From an uncultured Clostridia bacterium (GTDB lineage Bacteria; Bacillota; Clostridia; TANB77; CAG-508), in contig CALXFG010000016.1 of the NCBI GenBank assembly GCA_944387505.1, forward strand, positions 1 through 44,044: DNA of 44,044 bases, written 5' to 3'. Numbering within the stretch: position 1 is the stretch's first letter; each line of letters starts with the position of its first letter. Below, piece after piece: positions 16,489 through 25,345 of the stretch. Both the position numbers and the translations under genes were made by a program. The notes beneath the pieces are model-generated. The model worked only from the letters and a program-made list of their open reading frames with translations. It ran no database searches and had not been told where the DNA came from.

Positions 16489-16826
16489 CTTTGGTTTCTC
16501 CAACTTTCATATTCTTTTAATGTTTCATATAAATTATCCTCTACAAGTTTGCTCGTTTTTTCTTGGCTTTTATAAGATAATGAGTTGAAAATTTCTTGTA
16601 TAATTCTCCTTACTCTTTTTCTCCACTTTACATATTCTTCATCAGCTTGAAAAATTGCATTATCTCTTTCTAGTAAATCATAAATTTCTATAATTTTTTT
16701 GGTTTTTCGGTCAAATTCTGCAATCTTCCGTTTAGTTTCCTTTATTTTTTTATAGCAATAAATAATTAAGACTACCATTTCTATGATTGCAGTCACTATC
16801 ATTACATTAAAATATAAAAGTTCCAT
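16479..16826 (-). CDS. Small single-pass membrane protein, unknown
   Basis: A 115-residue protein I do not recognise. One N-terminal membrane helix (about residues 5-24) is followed by a basic, coiled-coil-prone cytosolic domain rich in Lys, Arg and Glu. I chose the ATG at 16826 because AAGGAGG lies 6 bases upstream; the frame stays open to 16946, but the extra 40 residues lack a ribosome site. That extra stretch contains SWPETKGRIV, reminiscent of DUF3592-type proteins, and may be a decayed upstream gene. Monocistronic, with its own terminator. Confidence 0.7.
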   Translation of the reverse strand: MELLYFNVMIVTAIIEMVVLIIYCYKKIKETKRKIAEFDRKTKKIIEIYDLLERDNAIFQADEEYVKWRKRVRRIIQEIFNSLSYKSQEKTSKLVEDNLYETLKEYESWRNQRLK

Positions 16827-16954
16827 TATTTCCTCCTTATTAGTAATTACTATTCTTCCTTTTGTTTCCGGCCATGATGTTGCACCAGAGGTTTTATTGT
16901 TACATTTTATAACTATTAGTATACTATATATAAGCAGTTTTATCAACCATTATA

Positions 16955-17515
16955 TTATTCTTTTAGTACTTTATCTTTTACTAATTTCTTTGTACTTTCT
17001 GCAATTCTTTCTTTTTCATTTTCAAAATTCTTTTTGGTTACTCCAATATAATCTACTACTTCTGTATGTAAAAACTTTGCTAAATTTTTCATAGAATGTA
17101 ATGTATTTTCCGTTCCATCTCCACTACCACCAGCACATGCAATACACAACATTTCTTTTCCTTTTATTTTTGAATCGTCATTAAACGATTGACATCTTTT
17201 TAATCTATCAAAAAATGTTTTTGCTGATTCGCTCATTTCATAAAAATACACAGGTGAAACAATAATAAAATTATCATATTCTCCCATTTTTTCCTGCAAA
17301 CTATTAAAATCATCTTCCATTCTACAGATATGTTCTTCTAGACAGATTCCCCAACCTCTTTTACCACAGGCTTCACATTTTTTTATATTATATTGATTTA
17401 ATACAACCCATTTTGTCTCAACATTTAATTCTTGCAATGTTTTTATACAAATATCTACACAGGAATTTGTTAGTCCTATTTTATTGGGACTTGAACTTAT
17501 AATCATTGTTTTCAT
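16955..17515 (-). CDS. NADPH-dependent FMN reductase / flavodoxin-fold protein
   Basis: A 186-residue flavodoxin-fold oxidoreductase. The FMN phosphate loop is ISSSPNKIGLTNSCVDI; the cysteine-rich segment KKCEACGKRGWGICLEEHICRMEDDF is typical of iron-sulfur flavoprotein-like NAD(P)H oxidoreductases and may bind a [4Fe-4S] cluster. VSPVYFYEMSESAKTFFDRL is the second FMN-binding part. It probably reduces a small organic or metal substrate. GAAGGTGATATAG precedes the ATG. The cupin gene lies 55 bp upstream, so they may form a pair. Confidence 0.82.
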   Translation of the reverse strand: MKTMIISSSPNKIGLTNSCVDICIKTLQELNVETKWVVLNQYNIKKCEACGKRGWGICLEEHICRMEDDFNSLQEKMGEYDNFIIVSPVYFYEMSESAKTFFDRLKRCQSFNDDSKIKGKEMLCIACAGGSGDGTENTLHSMKNLAKFLHTEVVDYIGVTKKNFENEKERIAESTKKLVKDKVLKE

Positions 17516-17570
17516 CTATATCACCTTCTATTCTCATTATGCATTCTCCTTTCATCGTAAAAACTCTTTT

Positions 17571-17900
17571 TTAAATAATTTTTTCACTATGAATATCAAA
17601 TGGTGGTGTACACATGATAACAAATTTTACTTTTCCTTCAATACTATGTTTTGCATTGATAGGAATTTCTACAAAGTCTCCTTCTTCTACTTCACCTTTT
17701 TCATCATTTATAGTAACTGTTGCTTTTCCATTTAATATATAATAATATTTTGTATTTTTCTCATTTATAAAAGTACCATGAAACCCATCTAATTCTCCTA
17801 TTACAAAATCCATAGCTTTTTCTTTTTCAGCAAATAAATCTGTTATCGTCATATTCCCTCCTACGCTTCTTTTAGGTGCATTTTTATACTTATAAATCAT
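17571..17900 (-). CDS. Small cupin-fold protein
   Basis: A 109-residue single cupin domain: FHGTFINEKNTKYYYILNGK forms motif 1 and EEGDFVEIPINAKHSIEGK motif 2. Metal ligands are poorly conserved in motif 1 (only one His), so it may be non-catalytic or a binding protein. AAAGGAG stands before the ATG. It lies between a Nudix gene (17 bp gap) and the flavodoxin-like gene, all on the minus strand. Confidence 0.75.
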   Translation of the reverse strand: MIYKYKNAPKRSVGGNMTITDLFAEKEKAMDFVIGELDGFHGTFINEKNTKYYYILNGKATVTINDEKGEVEEGDFVEIPINAKHSIEGKVKFVIMCTPPFDIHSEKII

Positions 17901-17917
17901 TATATTCTCCTTTACTT

Positions 17918-18364
17918 CTATTTTCCTAAATATTCTGTATCATCAAAAACTTCTAATGGAAATATTTTATTTTCTTCTAAAGCTTTCAAATGAGCTATAT
18001 TGATATCATAACTTCTTAATTCTTCTCTTGACATATGTTTTATTGTATCCATATCTATCCATTGTACATCTAGGATTTCATCTGTATCAAATGCTATATT
18101 TTCCTCAATGACATCTGCTGTAAATTTTACTAATACCCTTGTTCCTTCTGGTTTATTAAATGAACATATCGGCAATACTCCTGTCAATTTCACTTTACAT
18201 CCTGTTTCTTCAAGCGTTTCTCTTATGGCTGCATCTGTTATTTTTTCTCCCTCTTCCATATGCCCTGCTGGATAATTCCATTGGCCATAACATTTCTTTT
18301 TTGCTTCTTTTACCATAAGTATTTTGTTTTCTTTTCTTACAATACACCCTGCTATAACTACCAT
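17918..18364 (-). CDS. Nudix hydrolase, MutT-like
   Basis: A 148-residue Nudix protein with a complete box: G34, E40, R48-E49 and E52-E53 (PAGHMEEGEKITDAAIRETL then EETG). The opening MVVIAGCIVRKENKILMVKE is typical of MutT/ADP-ribose-type hydrolases. I chose the ATG at 18364, which follows GGGAGG at 8 bases; a longer frame to 18424 lacks a ribosome site. The substrate is unknown. Confidence 0.85.
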   Translation of the reverse strand: MVVIAGCIVRKENKILMVKEAKKKCYGQWNYPAGHMEEGEKITDAAIRETLEETGCKVKLTGVLPICSFNKPEGTRVLVKFTADVIEENIAFDTDEILDVQWIDMDTIKHMSREELRSYDINIAHLKALEENKIFPLEVFDDTEYLGK

Positions 18365-18478
18365 AATATTTTCCTCCCATATATTTATTGCCTTTACTAT
18401 ATCATATATTTTCTTTTTTCTCAATCTATGCCAGTCTATATTAACAAAAAATACCTGAAAATATCATGTATCTAGCTT

Positions 18479-18950
18479 TTATTCACTATTCTTTACAGAC
18501 ATAATTTGTTTTTTTATTTTTTTATTCTCTTCCTCTTCAAATCTATACAATTCTTTAAAACCATATTTTTCATGTAAACGAATAGATGGTATGTTATTTT
18601 CATTGATGCAACTATATATTGTATAATTACTAAATTTATCTAATACATATGTTAATAACTTTTTAGCAATTCCTCTTCCCATAAATTCTTTTCTTGTAAC
18701 CACTTCCCAAATATATACAACATTTTCTGTCATGTTTTCTATTTTATTTGGAAAACCTTCTATTTCACAAAAATCATTTCCTTGATAAACAGCAATATAT
18801 CCGTGCTGGGACATTTTCTTCTAAATATACCACCTTCAATATTTTTTCATTCTTTAACAGCATTTGATTACTTTCTTCTGTGATATATCCACTATTATTT
18901 TCTTCCCATATTTTTTGAATATCTTCTAAATATTGATTTTCAACTATCAT
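18479..18950 (-). pseudogene. GNAT acetyltransferase with a single-base frameshift
   Basis: The gene starts at 18950 behind AAGAGGAGAAATAA and reads MIVENQYLEDIQKIWEENNS onward to ENVPA, then runs off frame. The second half continues one frame over from GYIAVYQGNDFCEIEG to the end, with the acetyl-CoA site RKEFMGRGIAKKLLTYVL. Removing one base at about 18803 restores ENVPAGYIAVYQ, exactly what GNAT proteins need. This is therefore a full-length 156-residue acetyltransferase with one inserted base, not a short gene at 18814. It is either recently inactivated or a sequencing error. Confidence 0.82.
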
Positions 18951-18965
18951 TTATTTCTCCTCTTA

Positions 18966-19002
18966 GACAAAAATATGTAGATTTATAGTAACTCTACATA
19001 TT
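18966..19002 (-). terminator. Hairpin with T-tract before the GNAT pseudogene
   Basis: AATATGTAGA (18972-18981) pairs with TCTACATATT (18993-19002); on the minus strand TTTTTG follows. It lies between the purH terminator and the GNAT ribosome site, so it may be a second terminator or an attenuator. Confidence 0.55.
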
Positions 19003-19064
19003 TATTTTTTACATTTTTTATTATTATATGTGCTTAATTTATATTATTTTTTATATTCTATTAA

Positions 19065-19105
19065 TAAAAAATATCAGCAGATATTTTTTCATACCCGCTG
19101 ATATC
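19065..19105 (-). terminator. purH intrinsic terminator
   Basis: ATATCAGC/GCTGATAT arms (19071-19078, 19097-19104) with a partly paired loop; TTTTTTATT follows on the minus strand, directly after the purH stop at 19114. Confidence 0.88.
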
Positions 19106-19113
19106 TCATAATA

Positions 19114-20661
19114 TTAATGTCTAAAATGTCTCATTCCTGTGAAAATCATGGCAATTCCATATTCATTACATTTATCAATTGAATCTTGGTCTCTTATAGA
19201 TCCACCTGGTTGGATAATTGCTGTGATTCCAGCTTTATGTGCAGCTTCTACACAATCTGAGAATGGGAAGAATGCATCTGATGCAAGGACAGCTCCTTTT
19301 GTTACACCTTCTCCTATTAACTCTTCTGCATGTTCTACTGATTGCTCAGTAGCCCAAATTCTATTTACTTGTCCAGGTCCAATTCCGATTGATTGTTTAT
19401 CTTTTCCAAGTGCAATTCCATTTGATTTTACATATTTTACAATTTTCCATGTAAATAACAAATCTTCTAATTCTTTATCTGTTGGTTTTCTGTCTGTTAC
19501 TACTTTGTAATCATCTAATAATTTTGAATCAATTGATTGAACAATAATTCCACCATTGATTTTCTTAATGTCTAGAGCATTTTCTGGTTGTTTTACTGTA
19601 ATAGATGGTAATTCTAATACTCTTACATTTTTCTTTGTTTGTAATATTTCTAAAGCTTCTGGTTCATATGATGGAGCAACAATTACTTCTAAGAATATTT
19701 CTTTCATTTCTTGTGCAATTGCTTTTGTAATTTCTCTATTTGCTACAACAATTCCTCCAAAGATTGAAGTTTTGTCAGCTTCAAAAGCTTTTTTCCATGC
19801 TTCATAAATATCGTTACTGCTTCCTACACCACATGGATTTCCATGTTTACATGCAACAACAGTTGGTTCATCAAATTCTTTTAATAACTCTAATGCACCA
19901 TTTGTATCATTAATATTATTAAATGATAATTGTTTTCCATTTAATTGTTTTGCAATTGTTAGAGAACCTTCACATTTTCCAATTTCTTTATATAATGCAC
20001 CAATTTGATGTGGATTTTCTCCATAACGCATTTCTTCTACTTTTTCGTATGTTAATGTTAATTCTTGTGGTAATGAATTATCTTTTCTTTCTTCTTTTAA
20101 GTATTTACATATCATAGCATCATAACTTGCTGTATGTTCAAATACTTTATTCATTAAATAGAATTTTGTATCTAATGATACTTGTCCATTTTCTTTTAAT
20201 TCTGTTAATACTTTTTCATAATCATTTGGATCTGTTATAACTGTAACGTCTTGGTAATTTTTAGCAGCGCTTCTAAGCATAGTAGGTCCACCAATGTCAA
20301 TATTTTCAATTGCTTCTTCTCTTTTTACACCTTCTTTTAATATGGTTTGTTTAAATGGATATAAGTTAACAACTACAAAGTCAATGGTATCTACATTTAA
20401 TTCTTCCAATTGTTTCATATGATTTGGATTACTTCTCATTGCTAATATTCCTGCATGTACTTTTGGATGAAGTGTTTTTACTCTTCCATCTAAACATTCT
20501 GGAAATCCTGTATAATCAGAAATTTCTGTTACTTTTACATCATTTTCTTTTAGCTTTTTGTATGTTCCTCCTGTTGATATGATCTCGATTCCTAATTTTT
20601 CTAATTCTTTTGCAAATTCTACTATTCCGCTTTTGTCTGAAACGCTAATTAATGCTTTCAT
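19114..20661 (-). CDS. purH: PurH, AICAR formyltransferase / IMP cyclohydrolase
   Basis: The bifunctional enzyme for the last two steps of IMP synthesis, 515 residues, the normal length. The N-terminal cyclohydrolase domain begins ALISVSDKSGIVEFAKELEK and includes GRVKTLHPKVHAG and NLYPFKQT. The C-terminal transformylase domain contains EEMRYGENPHQ, QLNGKQLSFNN, ACKHGNPCGVG and DAFFPFSDCVEAA, ending in MIFTGMRHFRH. It stands alone rather than in a pur operon, with its own promoter (20728-20756) and terminator. No purine riboswitch is visible in the roughly 60-nt leader. AAGGAGGTAATT precedes the ATG. Confidence 0.97.
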   Translation of the reverse strand: MKALISVSDKSGIVEFAKELEKLGIEIISTGGTYKKLKENDVKVTEISDYTGFPECLDGRVKTLHPKVHAGILAMRSNPNHMKQLEELNVDTIDFVVVNLYPFKQTILKEGVKREEAIENIDIGGPTMLRSAAKNYQDVTVITDPNDYEKVLTELKENGQVSLDTKFYLMNKVFEHTASYDAMICKYLKEERKDNSLPQELTLTYEKVEEMRYGENPHQIGALYKEIGKCEGSLTIAKQLNGKQLSFNNINDTNGALELLKEFDEPTVVACKHGNPCGVGSSNDIYEAWKKAFEADKTSIFGGIVVANREITKAIAQEMKEIFLEVIVAPSYEPEALEILQTKKNVRVLELPSITVKQPENALDIKKINGGIIVQSIDSKLLDDYKVVTDRKPTDKELEDLLFTWKIVKYVKSNGIALGKDKQSIGIGPGQVNRIWATEQSVEHAEELIGEGVTKGAVLASDAFFPFSDCVEAAHKAGITAIIQPGGSIRDQDSIDKCNEYGIAMIFTGMRHFRH

Positions 20662-20727
20662 AATTACCTCCTTAAAATTCTATAATTTATCTTCTATATT
20701 TTGGCTTAATATTTACACTGCACTACT

Positions 20728-20756
20728 ATTATATAGCATAAAAGTGCTTTGGTCAA
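20728..20756 (-). promoter_or_regulatory. purH promoter (sigma-A type)
   Basis: On the minus strand TTGACC, a 17-bp spacer, TATAAT. It lies between the ATP-grasp stop codon and purH and shows that purH has its own transcription start. Confidence 0.88.
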
Positions 20757-20795
20757 ACCATTTTGCATAATTTACATAATTTTTTTGTTTTTTTA

Positions 20796-21704
20796 CTAAC
20801 TATATATTTCTTTGAAGATATATTCTGCATATGCTTTTGCTACATTTACTTCACCTAATTTTTCAATAGCAGTTAATGCTGGATCTGCATTTACCTCACA
20901 AATAATTGGTTCATTATCTTCTGTTAAAAAGAAATCTACAGAACAATAATCTAGATTTAAAATTGTCGCTACTTTTTCTGCTATTTTTTTATATGCATCT
21001 GTAACCGTATATTTGATGGATTTTCCCCCTAAAGAAATATTTGACCTAAAATCATTTTCATTTATTCTCATAATAGAGCCAACTAATTTCTTTCCTACTA
21101 CCACAGTTCTAATATCTTTACCAGTATTGACATCTATAAATTCTTGAAACATATATGGCGTACCCTTTATTTTGTTGCAAACTTCTTCTAACATTTCTCG
21201 ATTATCAATTTTGTAGATATCTCTTCCACCTTTACTATTTGACTTTTTCACAATTAATGGATATCCTAGTTTTTCCTCGACATAGTTTTTATAACTTTCT
21301 GGTATTTCTATTTTCTCTATATTTTCTACTCCTGTATTGGTCATTCCACAAATAGTTGTTGGCATTTTTATATCATTATCTGCCAATAAACAGTATGTCA
21401 TAAATTTATCATCACAATTTTCTGTTGCTTCATATGTATTAAAGCTTCTTATATGATGTTTTTTTAGTAATGCATCTATATATTTATCTTTTACAAGTTG
21501 AATACAAAAATCGTATTTATCTAATGTTACATTGCTTTTTCCTTTTTCTATTTCTAAAAATATTTCATCTACTTTTATTTTATCAATTTGTATTCCTAAT
21601 GCCTGAAATTCCTCTACAATTCTATTACATTGATAAATTTTAGCCTCGTTTTGAAATCCTGGATACACTAGCATAAGCCCTTGGTTAGAAAATGATTGTT
21701 TCAT
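20796..21704 (-). CDS. ATP-grasp ligase, RimK-like
   Basis: A 302-residue ATP-grasp protein of the RimK/glutathione-synthetase type, expected to join a carboxylate to an amine using ATP. Features are NCDDKFMTYCLL (pre-grasp), LGYPLIVKKSNSKGGRDIY (ATP loop with lysines), PYMFQEFIDVNTGKDIRTVV (adenine pocket and RimK-style KDIR), and SVDFFLTEDNEPIICEVNAD (metal-binding Glu/Asn). The substrate is unknown. It follows ispD by 15 bp, so it is cotranscribed with ispDEF. Related genes often make peptide-modified cofactors or wall precursors, but nothing here decides. Confidence 0.85.
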   Translation of the reverse strand: MKQSFSNQGLMLVYPGFQNEAKIYQCNRIVEEFQALGIQIDKIKVDEIFLEIEKGKSNVTLDKYDFCIQLVKDKYIDALLKKHHIRSFNTYEATENCDDKFMTYCLLADNDIKMPTTICGMTNTGVENIEKIEIPESYKNYVEEKLGYPLIVKKSNSKGGRDIYKIDNREMLEEVCNKIKGTPYMFQEFIDVNTGKDIRTVVVGKKLVGSIMRINENDFRSNISLGGKSIKYTVTDAYKKIAEKVATILNLDYCSVDFFLTEDNEPIICEVNADPALTAIEKLGEVNVAKAYAEYIFKEIYS

Positions 21705-21719
21705 TTTTATTCCTCTTTT

Positions 21720-22397
21720 CTATTTTACAAATTGTTTTATAATATTGATATCTTCATAAGTTGTAATTTTTATATTGGTATAATCACCTTCAATGATTTT
21801 TATTGGATATCCTTCTTTTTCCAATAACATACAATCATCTGTTACTTCATCATGTTTATATTTTTCATGCATATCCCACAATATGTTTCTATCAAAACAT
21901 TGTGGCGTTTGAACAATCCATGTATTGGCTCTTACAGTTGTATTGACAACCACTTGATTTTCATCTGTAATCTTAATGGTATCTTTTGATTTTACACCAA
22001 CTGTTACACCTTCAAATTCTTTCATACTTTCTATACATTGATCAATATAATTTTGTTTTATCGCAGGTCTTGCACCATCATGAATAATCACAATATCTGC
22101 AGTTGTTTCTTTTAAACAGTTATATACAGATTCTTTTCTAGAATTTCCGCCTACTACAATATGAACTGGCTTTTGGAAATTTTCTTTTTGTATGATTTCC
22201 TTTACAATTTCCATTTCATCTTGTTTTACTGCTACCACAATATTATCAACATATTTATTGGTATCAAATGCATTTAAGCTATAGAATAACACTGGTTTTC
22301 CATTAACATCTTCAAAATTTTTATTTCTATTTTGTCCATATCTTGTACTATTTCCTGCGACTAAGATTATGGCTGTTACTGTTTTTCCTTCTATCAA
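21720..22397 (-). CDS. ispD: IspD, MEP cytidylyltransferase
   Basis: Transfers CMP to 2-C-methyl-D-erythritol 4-phosphate in the MEP isoprenoid pathway. 225 residues, normal. The nucleotide loop is AIILVAGNSTRYGQNRNKNF; VIIHDGARPAI, VGVKSKDTIK and TPQCFDRNIL are typical. It appears to start with TTG at 22397 (LIEGKTV read as Met), 7 bases after GGGGG, overlapping the ispE stop codon, so translational coupling is likely. Confidence 0.95.
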   Translation of the reverse strand: MIEGKTVTAIILVAGNSTRYGQNRNKNFEDVNGKPVLFYSLNAFDTNKYVDNIVVAVKQDEMEIVKEIIQKENFQKPVHIVVGGNSRKESVYNCLKETTADIVIIHDGARPAIKQNYIDQCIESMKEFEGVTVGVKSKDTIKITDENQVVVNTTVRANTWIVQTPQCFDRNILWDMHEKYKHDEVTDDCMLLEKEGYPIKIIEGDYTNIKITTYEDINIIKQFVK

Positions 22398-23266
22398 AAC
22401 ATTTCCCCCTTTTTTACATTATATGATGTACAAATATATGTCTGATATCTATCTTTTAGTGCTATATAGGCATTTTTTGCTGATTGTTTATCTTTAAATA
22501 TCCCATAAACACAAGAACCAGAACCTGTCATTAGTGCTTGTAATGCTCCATTTTTTATCAATTCTTTTTTTAGATCTTGAATCATTTCTTTTTCTTGTAT
22601 GACTTCTTCAAATACATTATATAAGTTATTGGCCAGTAAATGAATATCCTTGGTTTCTAATGCTTTTATGATATTTTCTGATGTATGTAATTGTTTTAAA
22701 TCTTTTTTTGCATCTATTTTTTGATACATTTCTTTTGTATTGCAAACTATTTCAGGTTTTATGATTACCATATAATATTTAAAATGTGTATCAATATTGG
22801 TAATAATCTCTCCTATTCCTTCTGCTTTTACCGCTTGATTATAAAAGCAAGGAACAACATCTGCGCCTAAGCTTTTTCCTAAACTCTCCATATCTTCCTT
22901 ACTTAACTTCAAATTGAATAATCTATTCATGGCAATGATAAATGCAGCACAATCTGTGCTTCCTCCAGCCATTCCTGCTTGCATAGGAATCTTTTTGTTG
23001 ACTGTTACTTCAATTCCTGTAATAGTTTTATATTGTTCTTTTAATTTCACATAGGCCTTATATATAATATTTTCTTTTGTGTTTAACTCCTTTATATTGA
23101 TATTTAACTTAAAATCATCTGTCTCTGTTTTCTTTATATAAATTTCATCATATAGATTTACTTTTTGAAATACAGATTCTAAATTATGATAATTGTCTTC
23201 TCTTTTTCCCAATATTTCTAAATTTAAGTTTACTTTTGCTCTTGCTTTTATATATATTTCTTCCAT
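22394..23266 (-). CDS. ispE: IspE, CDP-ME kinase
   Basis: Phosphorylates 4-diphosphocytidyl-2-C-methylerythritol. 290 residues of the GHMP kinase fold: KARAKVNLNLEILGKREDNY at the start, the ATP loop IPMQAGMAGGSTDCAAFI, and a C-terminal LMTGSGSCVYGIF. The start follows AAGGAA. Together with ispD and ispF it gives three consecutive MEP-pathway steps in one locus. Confidence 0.96.
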   Translation of the reverse strand: MEEIYIKARAKVNLNLEILGKREDNYHNLESVFQKVNLYDEIYIKKTETDDFKLNINIKELNTKENIIYKAYVKLKEQYKTITGIEVTVNKKIPMQAGMAGGSTDCAAFIIAMNRLFNLKLSKEDMESLGKSLGADVVPCFYNQAVKAEGIGEIITNIDTHFKYYMVIIKPEIVCNTKEMYQKIDAKKDLKQLHTSENIIKALETKDIHLLANNLYNVFEEVIQEKEMIQDLKKELIKNGALQALMTGSGSCVYGIFKDKQSAKNAYIALKDRYQTYICTSYNVKKGEMF

Positions 23267-23349
23267 ATATCATCTTATTCCTTCCTAGGGCACAAATCTC
23301 TAGTTGGAAAAAAATTGTAATTATTTTTCAACTTTTTCTCCTACTTATT

Positions 23350-23814
23350 TTACTCTACTGTAAGGCAAGTAAAAACACTAATCCCATTACCTTTTCCAAA
23401 CTCTGTTAATGCTTCTCCTGAAGTAGCTGTTATCCCAACACAATTTTCATTGATTCCTAATATTCTTGCTATATTTTTTCTCATTTCTTCTACTTTAGGA
23501 CTTATTTTCGGTGTTTTACATTCTATAGAAATGGATAAATGTACAATTTGATTATCTAGATATTTTAAGGCTTCTTTTAAATATGCTTCACTATTGGTGA
23601 TGCCATTTTTACACATATCATCAGAAACTTTTCCAATTATATTTTTACATGTGATTCCTGAAACAGCATTTGTAATCGCATGCAAAACAACATCTCCATC
23701 ACTATTGGCTACAATTGAAAAGTCCTCTTTAAATTCTACGCCTCCTAATAACAGTTTTTTATCTGTATTTGTATAATCAATTCTATGACTATCTTGTCCA
23801 ATGGCTACTTTCAT
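23350..23814 (-). CDS. ispF: IspF, MECDP synthase
   Basis: Cyclises CDP-ME 2-phosphate to 2-C-methylerythritol 2,4-cyclodiphosphate. 154 residues. Zinc ligands D8 and H10 (GQDSHRID) and the VLHAITNAVSG histidine are present, and GVKFTT-like chemistry is replaced here by VGITATSGEALTEFGKGNGI. I chose the ATG at 23814 (MKVAIGQDS), 5 bases after AAGGAGGAA; a frame opening at 23832 is unsupported. An 83-bp gap to ispE contains a weak AGTTG/CAACT hairpin. It is the first gene of the isp-ATP-grasp unit. Confidence 0.95.
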   Translation of the reverse strand: MKVAIGQDSHRIDYTNTDKKLLLGGVEFKEDFSIVANSDGDVVLHAITNAVSGITCKNIIGKVSDDMCKNGITNSEAYLKEALKYLDNQIVHLSISIECKTPKISPKVEEMRKNIARILGINENCVGITATSGEALTEFGKGNGISVFTCLTVE

Positions 23815-23935
23815 TGATTTCCTCCTTCTCATTTTTAATCCTTTTCATTGTATCATACCCTATAGCTTTATACAAGATAAATTCTTTTTTCTCTCTAAGC
23901 AAAACATGATTTAATTTTTATAATTTATTTACAAT

Positions 23936-23984
23936 TTTAAAAAAGTTAAAGTAATTCATATTTTCAATTACTTTAACTTTTTTA
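23936..23984. terminator. Intrinsic terminator between the 383-residue gene and ispF
   Basis: A 16-bp perfect stem, AAAAGTTAAAGTAATT (23941-23956) with its complement at 23966-23981, a 9-base loop and A/T runs on both sides, so it can work in both directions. It closes the gene ending at 23988. Confidence 0.88.
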
Positions 23985-23987
23985 ACT

Positions 23988-25139
23988 TCATGATTGTGTT
24001 TTTTCTTCTTCTTTTCTTTTTTCCAAATATTTTTTAAATGGCTTTTTTAATTCATCTAGTTTACCTTCCTCATATCCTTTAGTTTTTAATCTACTAAATT
24101 TAGCTTCTAACCAATTTCGATAATACTCTTGGTTCCATAATTCTTCCATAATCTCAAGTTGTTTCAATACTTCATACATTTCGTCTGTCCATATATGTTC
24201 CCTACTATTATATACTTCTAAGTTTCTTTTTTTTGAATCGTCATCTGGCTTATCTTTAACAAAAATCCCTCTAGGATAAATTAATAACATATTATCTTTC
24301 AACATTTTATTTATTTTAGTATCTACTGCATTTCTTACTCTTGTTTCTTCAGTATTCGTTAAATGGCAATCAAATCTCTTATCATCCTCTTCTACAACAT
24401 TTAAAAATGTATATAGTTGTCTATAAATGTCTACTACTCGATTTCGTAATGCTTCTAATTTTTCTTCTTTTGAAGGAAGCTTTTTTCTTTCTTCAAGATA
24501 TCTAGTATATTTATTATTTAAATCTCTGCATACTCTATGTACAATACCTTCTAAAATAGGTTCTCTATTATCTATTCCATAGAAAAAATATTTTTCAAAA
24601 TGCTTTCGGTTTAATTTATATTTCTTTAATAGAGTATCAATCCTATCTCTATTTTGTAACATGACACCATATGTATAATTTGTAGTTGGCGCTAGTTGTT
24701 TTCTATCAACTTCATCTAAATTATGTAATTCAAATCCATTTTTTCTCCATTGATCAATATCATCTTTTTTAGCAGTCTCTAAAACATCTATATATGATAA
24801 AATTATTTTAGGTATTGTCTGTTCTTCATTTTCTAAGTGAGCATATAAAAAAGCTTTTGTATTTACATCTATGTTTCCGCTATAATCTTTTATTGTTTTT
24901 CTCTCTTCATTTCTGAAAGATGATGATAAACCGTTCATTTCTTCCTCTTCTATAATACGTTGTATTGTCTCCAATAATTGCTCTGAATTTTGTTGTCTTT
25001 TCAACATCCATTTTCCATCTATTGTTAAAAGATTGCTTTCAACAACAACATCAAAATTTTTTGGCATATCTTTTGATATTTTTTTTAATTTTTCTTTTAA
25101 GTCTCGTATATTTGCAGGTTCTTTCATATTTAATTCCAT
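23988..25139 (-). CDS. Unknown 383-residue charged protein
   Basis: I do not recognise this protein. It is cytosolic, strongly charged, mostly helical by eye, and ends in a Lys/Glu tail (KKYLEKRKEEEKTQS). There is no signal peptide, membrane helix or obvious catalytic motif. The middle (residues 140-260) has a more globular, aromatic-containing pattern (PTTNYTYGVMLQNRDRIDTL; FEKYFFYGIDNREPILEGIV). GAGGTAGTTAAC precedes the ATG. It stands alone with a terminator and a gene-poor 207-bp stretch upstream (25140-25345) in which I see nothing definite. Confidence 0.7.
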   Translation of the reverse strand: MELNMKEPANIRDLKEKLKKISKDMPKNFDVVVESNLLTIDGKWMLKRQQNSEQLLETIQRIIEEEEMNGLSSSFRNEERKTIKDYSGNIDVNTKAFLYAHLENEEQTIPKIILSYIDVLETAKKDDIDQWRKNGFELHNLDEVDRKQLAPTTNYTYGVMLQNRDRIDTLLKKYKLNRKHFEKYFFYGIDNREPILEGIVHRVCRDLNNKYTRYLEERKKLPSKEEKLEALRNRVVDIYRQLYTFLNVVEEDDKRFDCHLTNTEETRVRNAVDTKINKMLKDNMLLIYPRGIFVKDKPDDDSKKRNLEVYNSREHIWTDEMYEVLKQLEIMEELWNQEYYRNWLEAKFSRLKTKGYEEGKLDELKKPFKKYLEKRKEEEKTQS

Positions 25140-25345
25140 GTTAACTACCTCTTTTATTTTCTTCTCTATTTATTTCTCAATTTATTTTCTCTTTAGTAGT
25201 TAATTCAGATATATCACATGCAAAAAAAATTATCAATAGTTTTTGGTTATATTTTTGTTTTAATTTTATTTGTTACTTTGAATTTATCAATTACATTTGT
25301 GTGAATTTGCTAATTCTATATCCATTCTTTCAATCGCTTGTTAAA

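Noticed and set aside
18479-18814. A separate 111-residue acetyltransferase starting at 18814
   Set aside because: No ribosome site there and the N-terminal half of the fold lies in another frame upstream; a frameshifted longer gene explains it better.
23270-23349. Terminator between ispE and ispF
   Set aside because: The AGTTG/CAACT stem is weak and lacks a T-tract in the direction of transcription; cotranscription is more likely.
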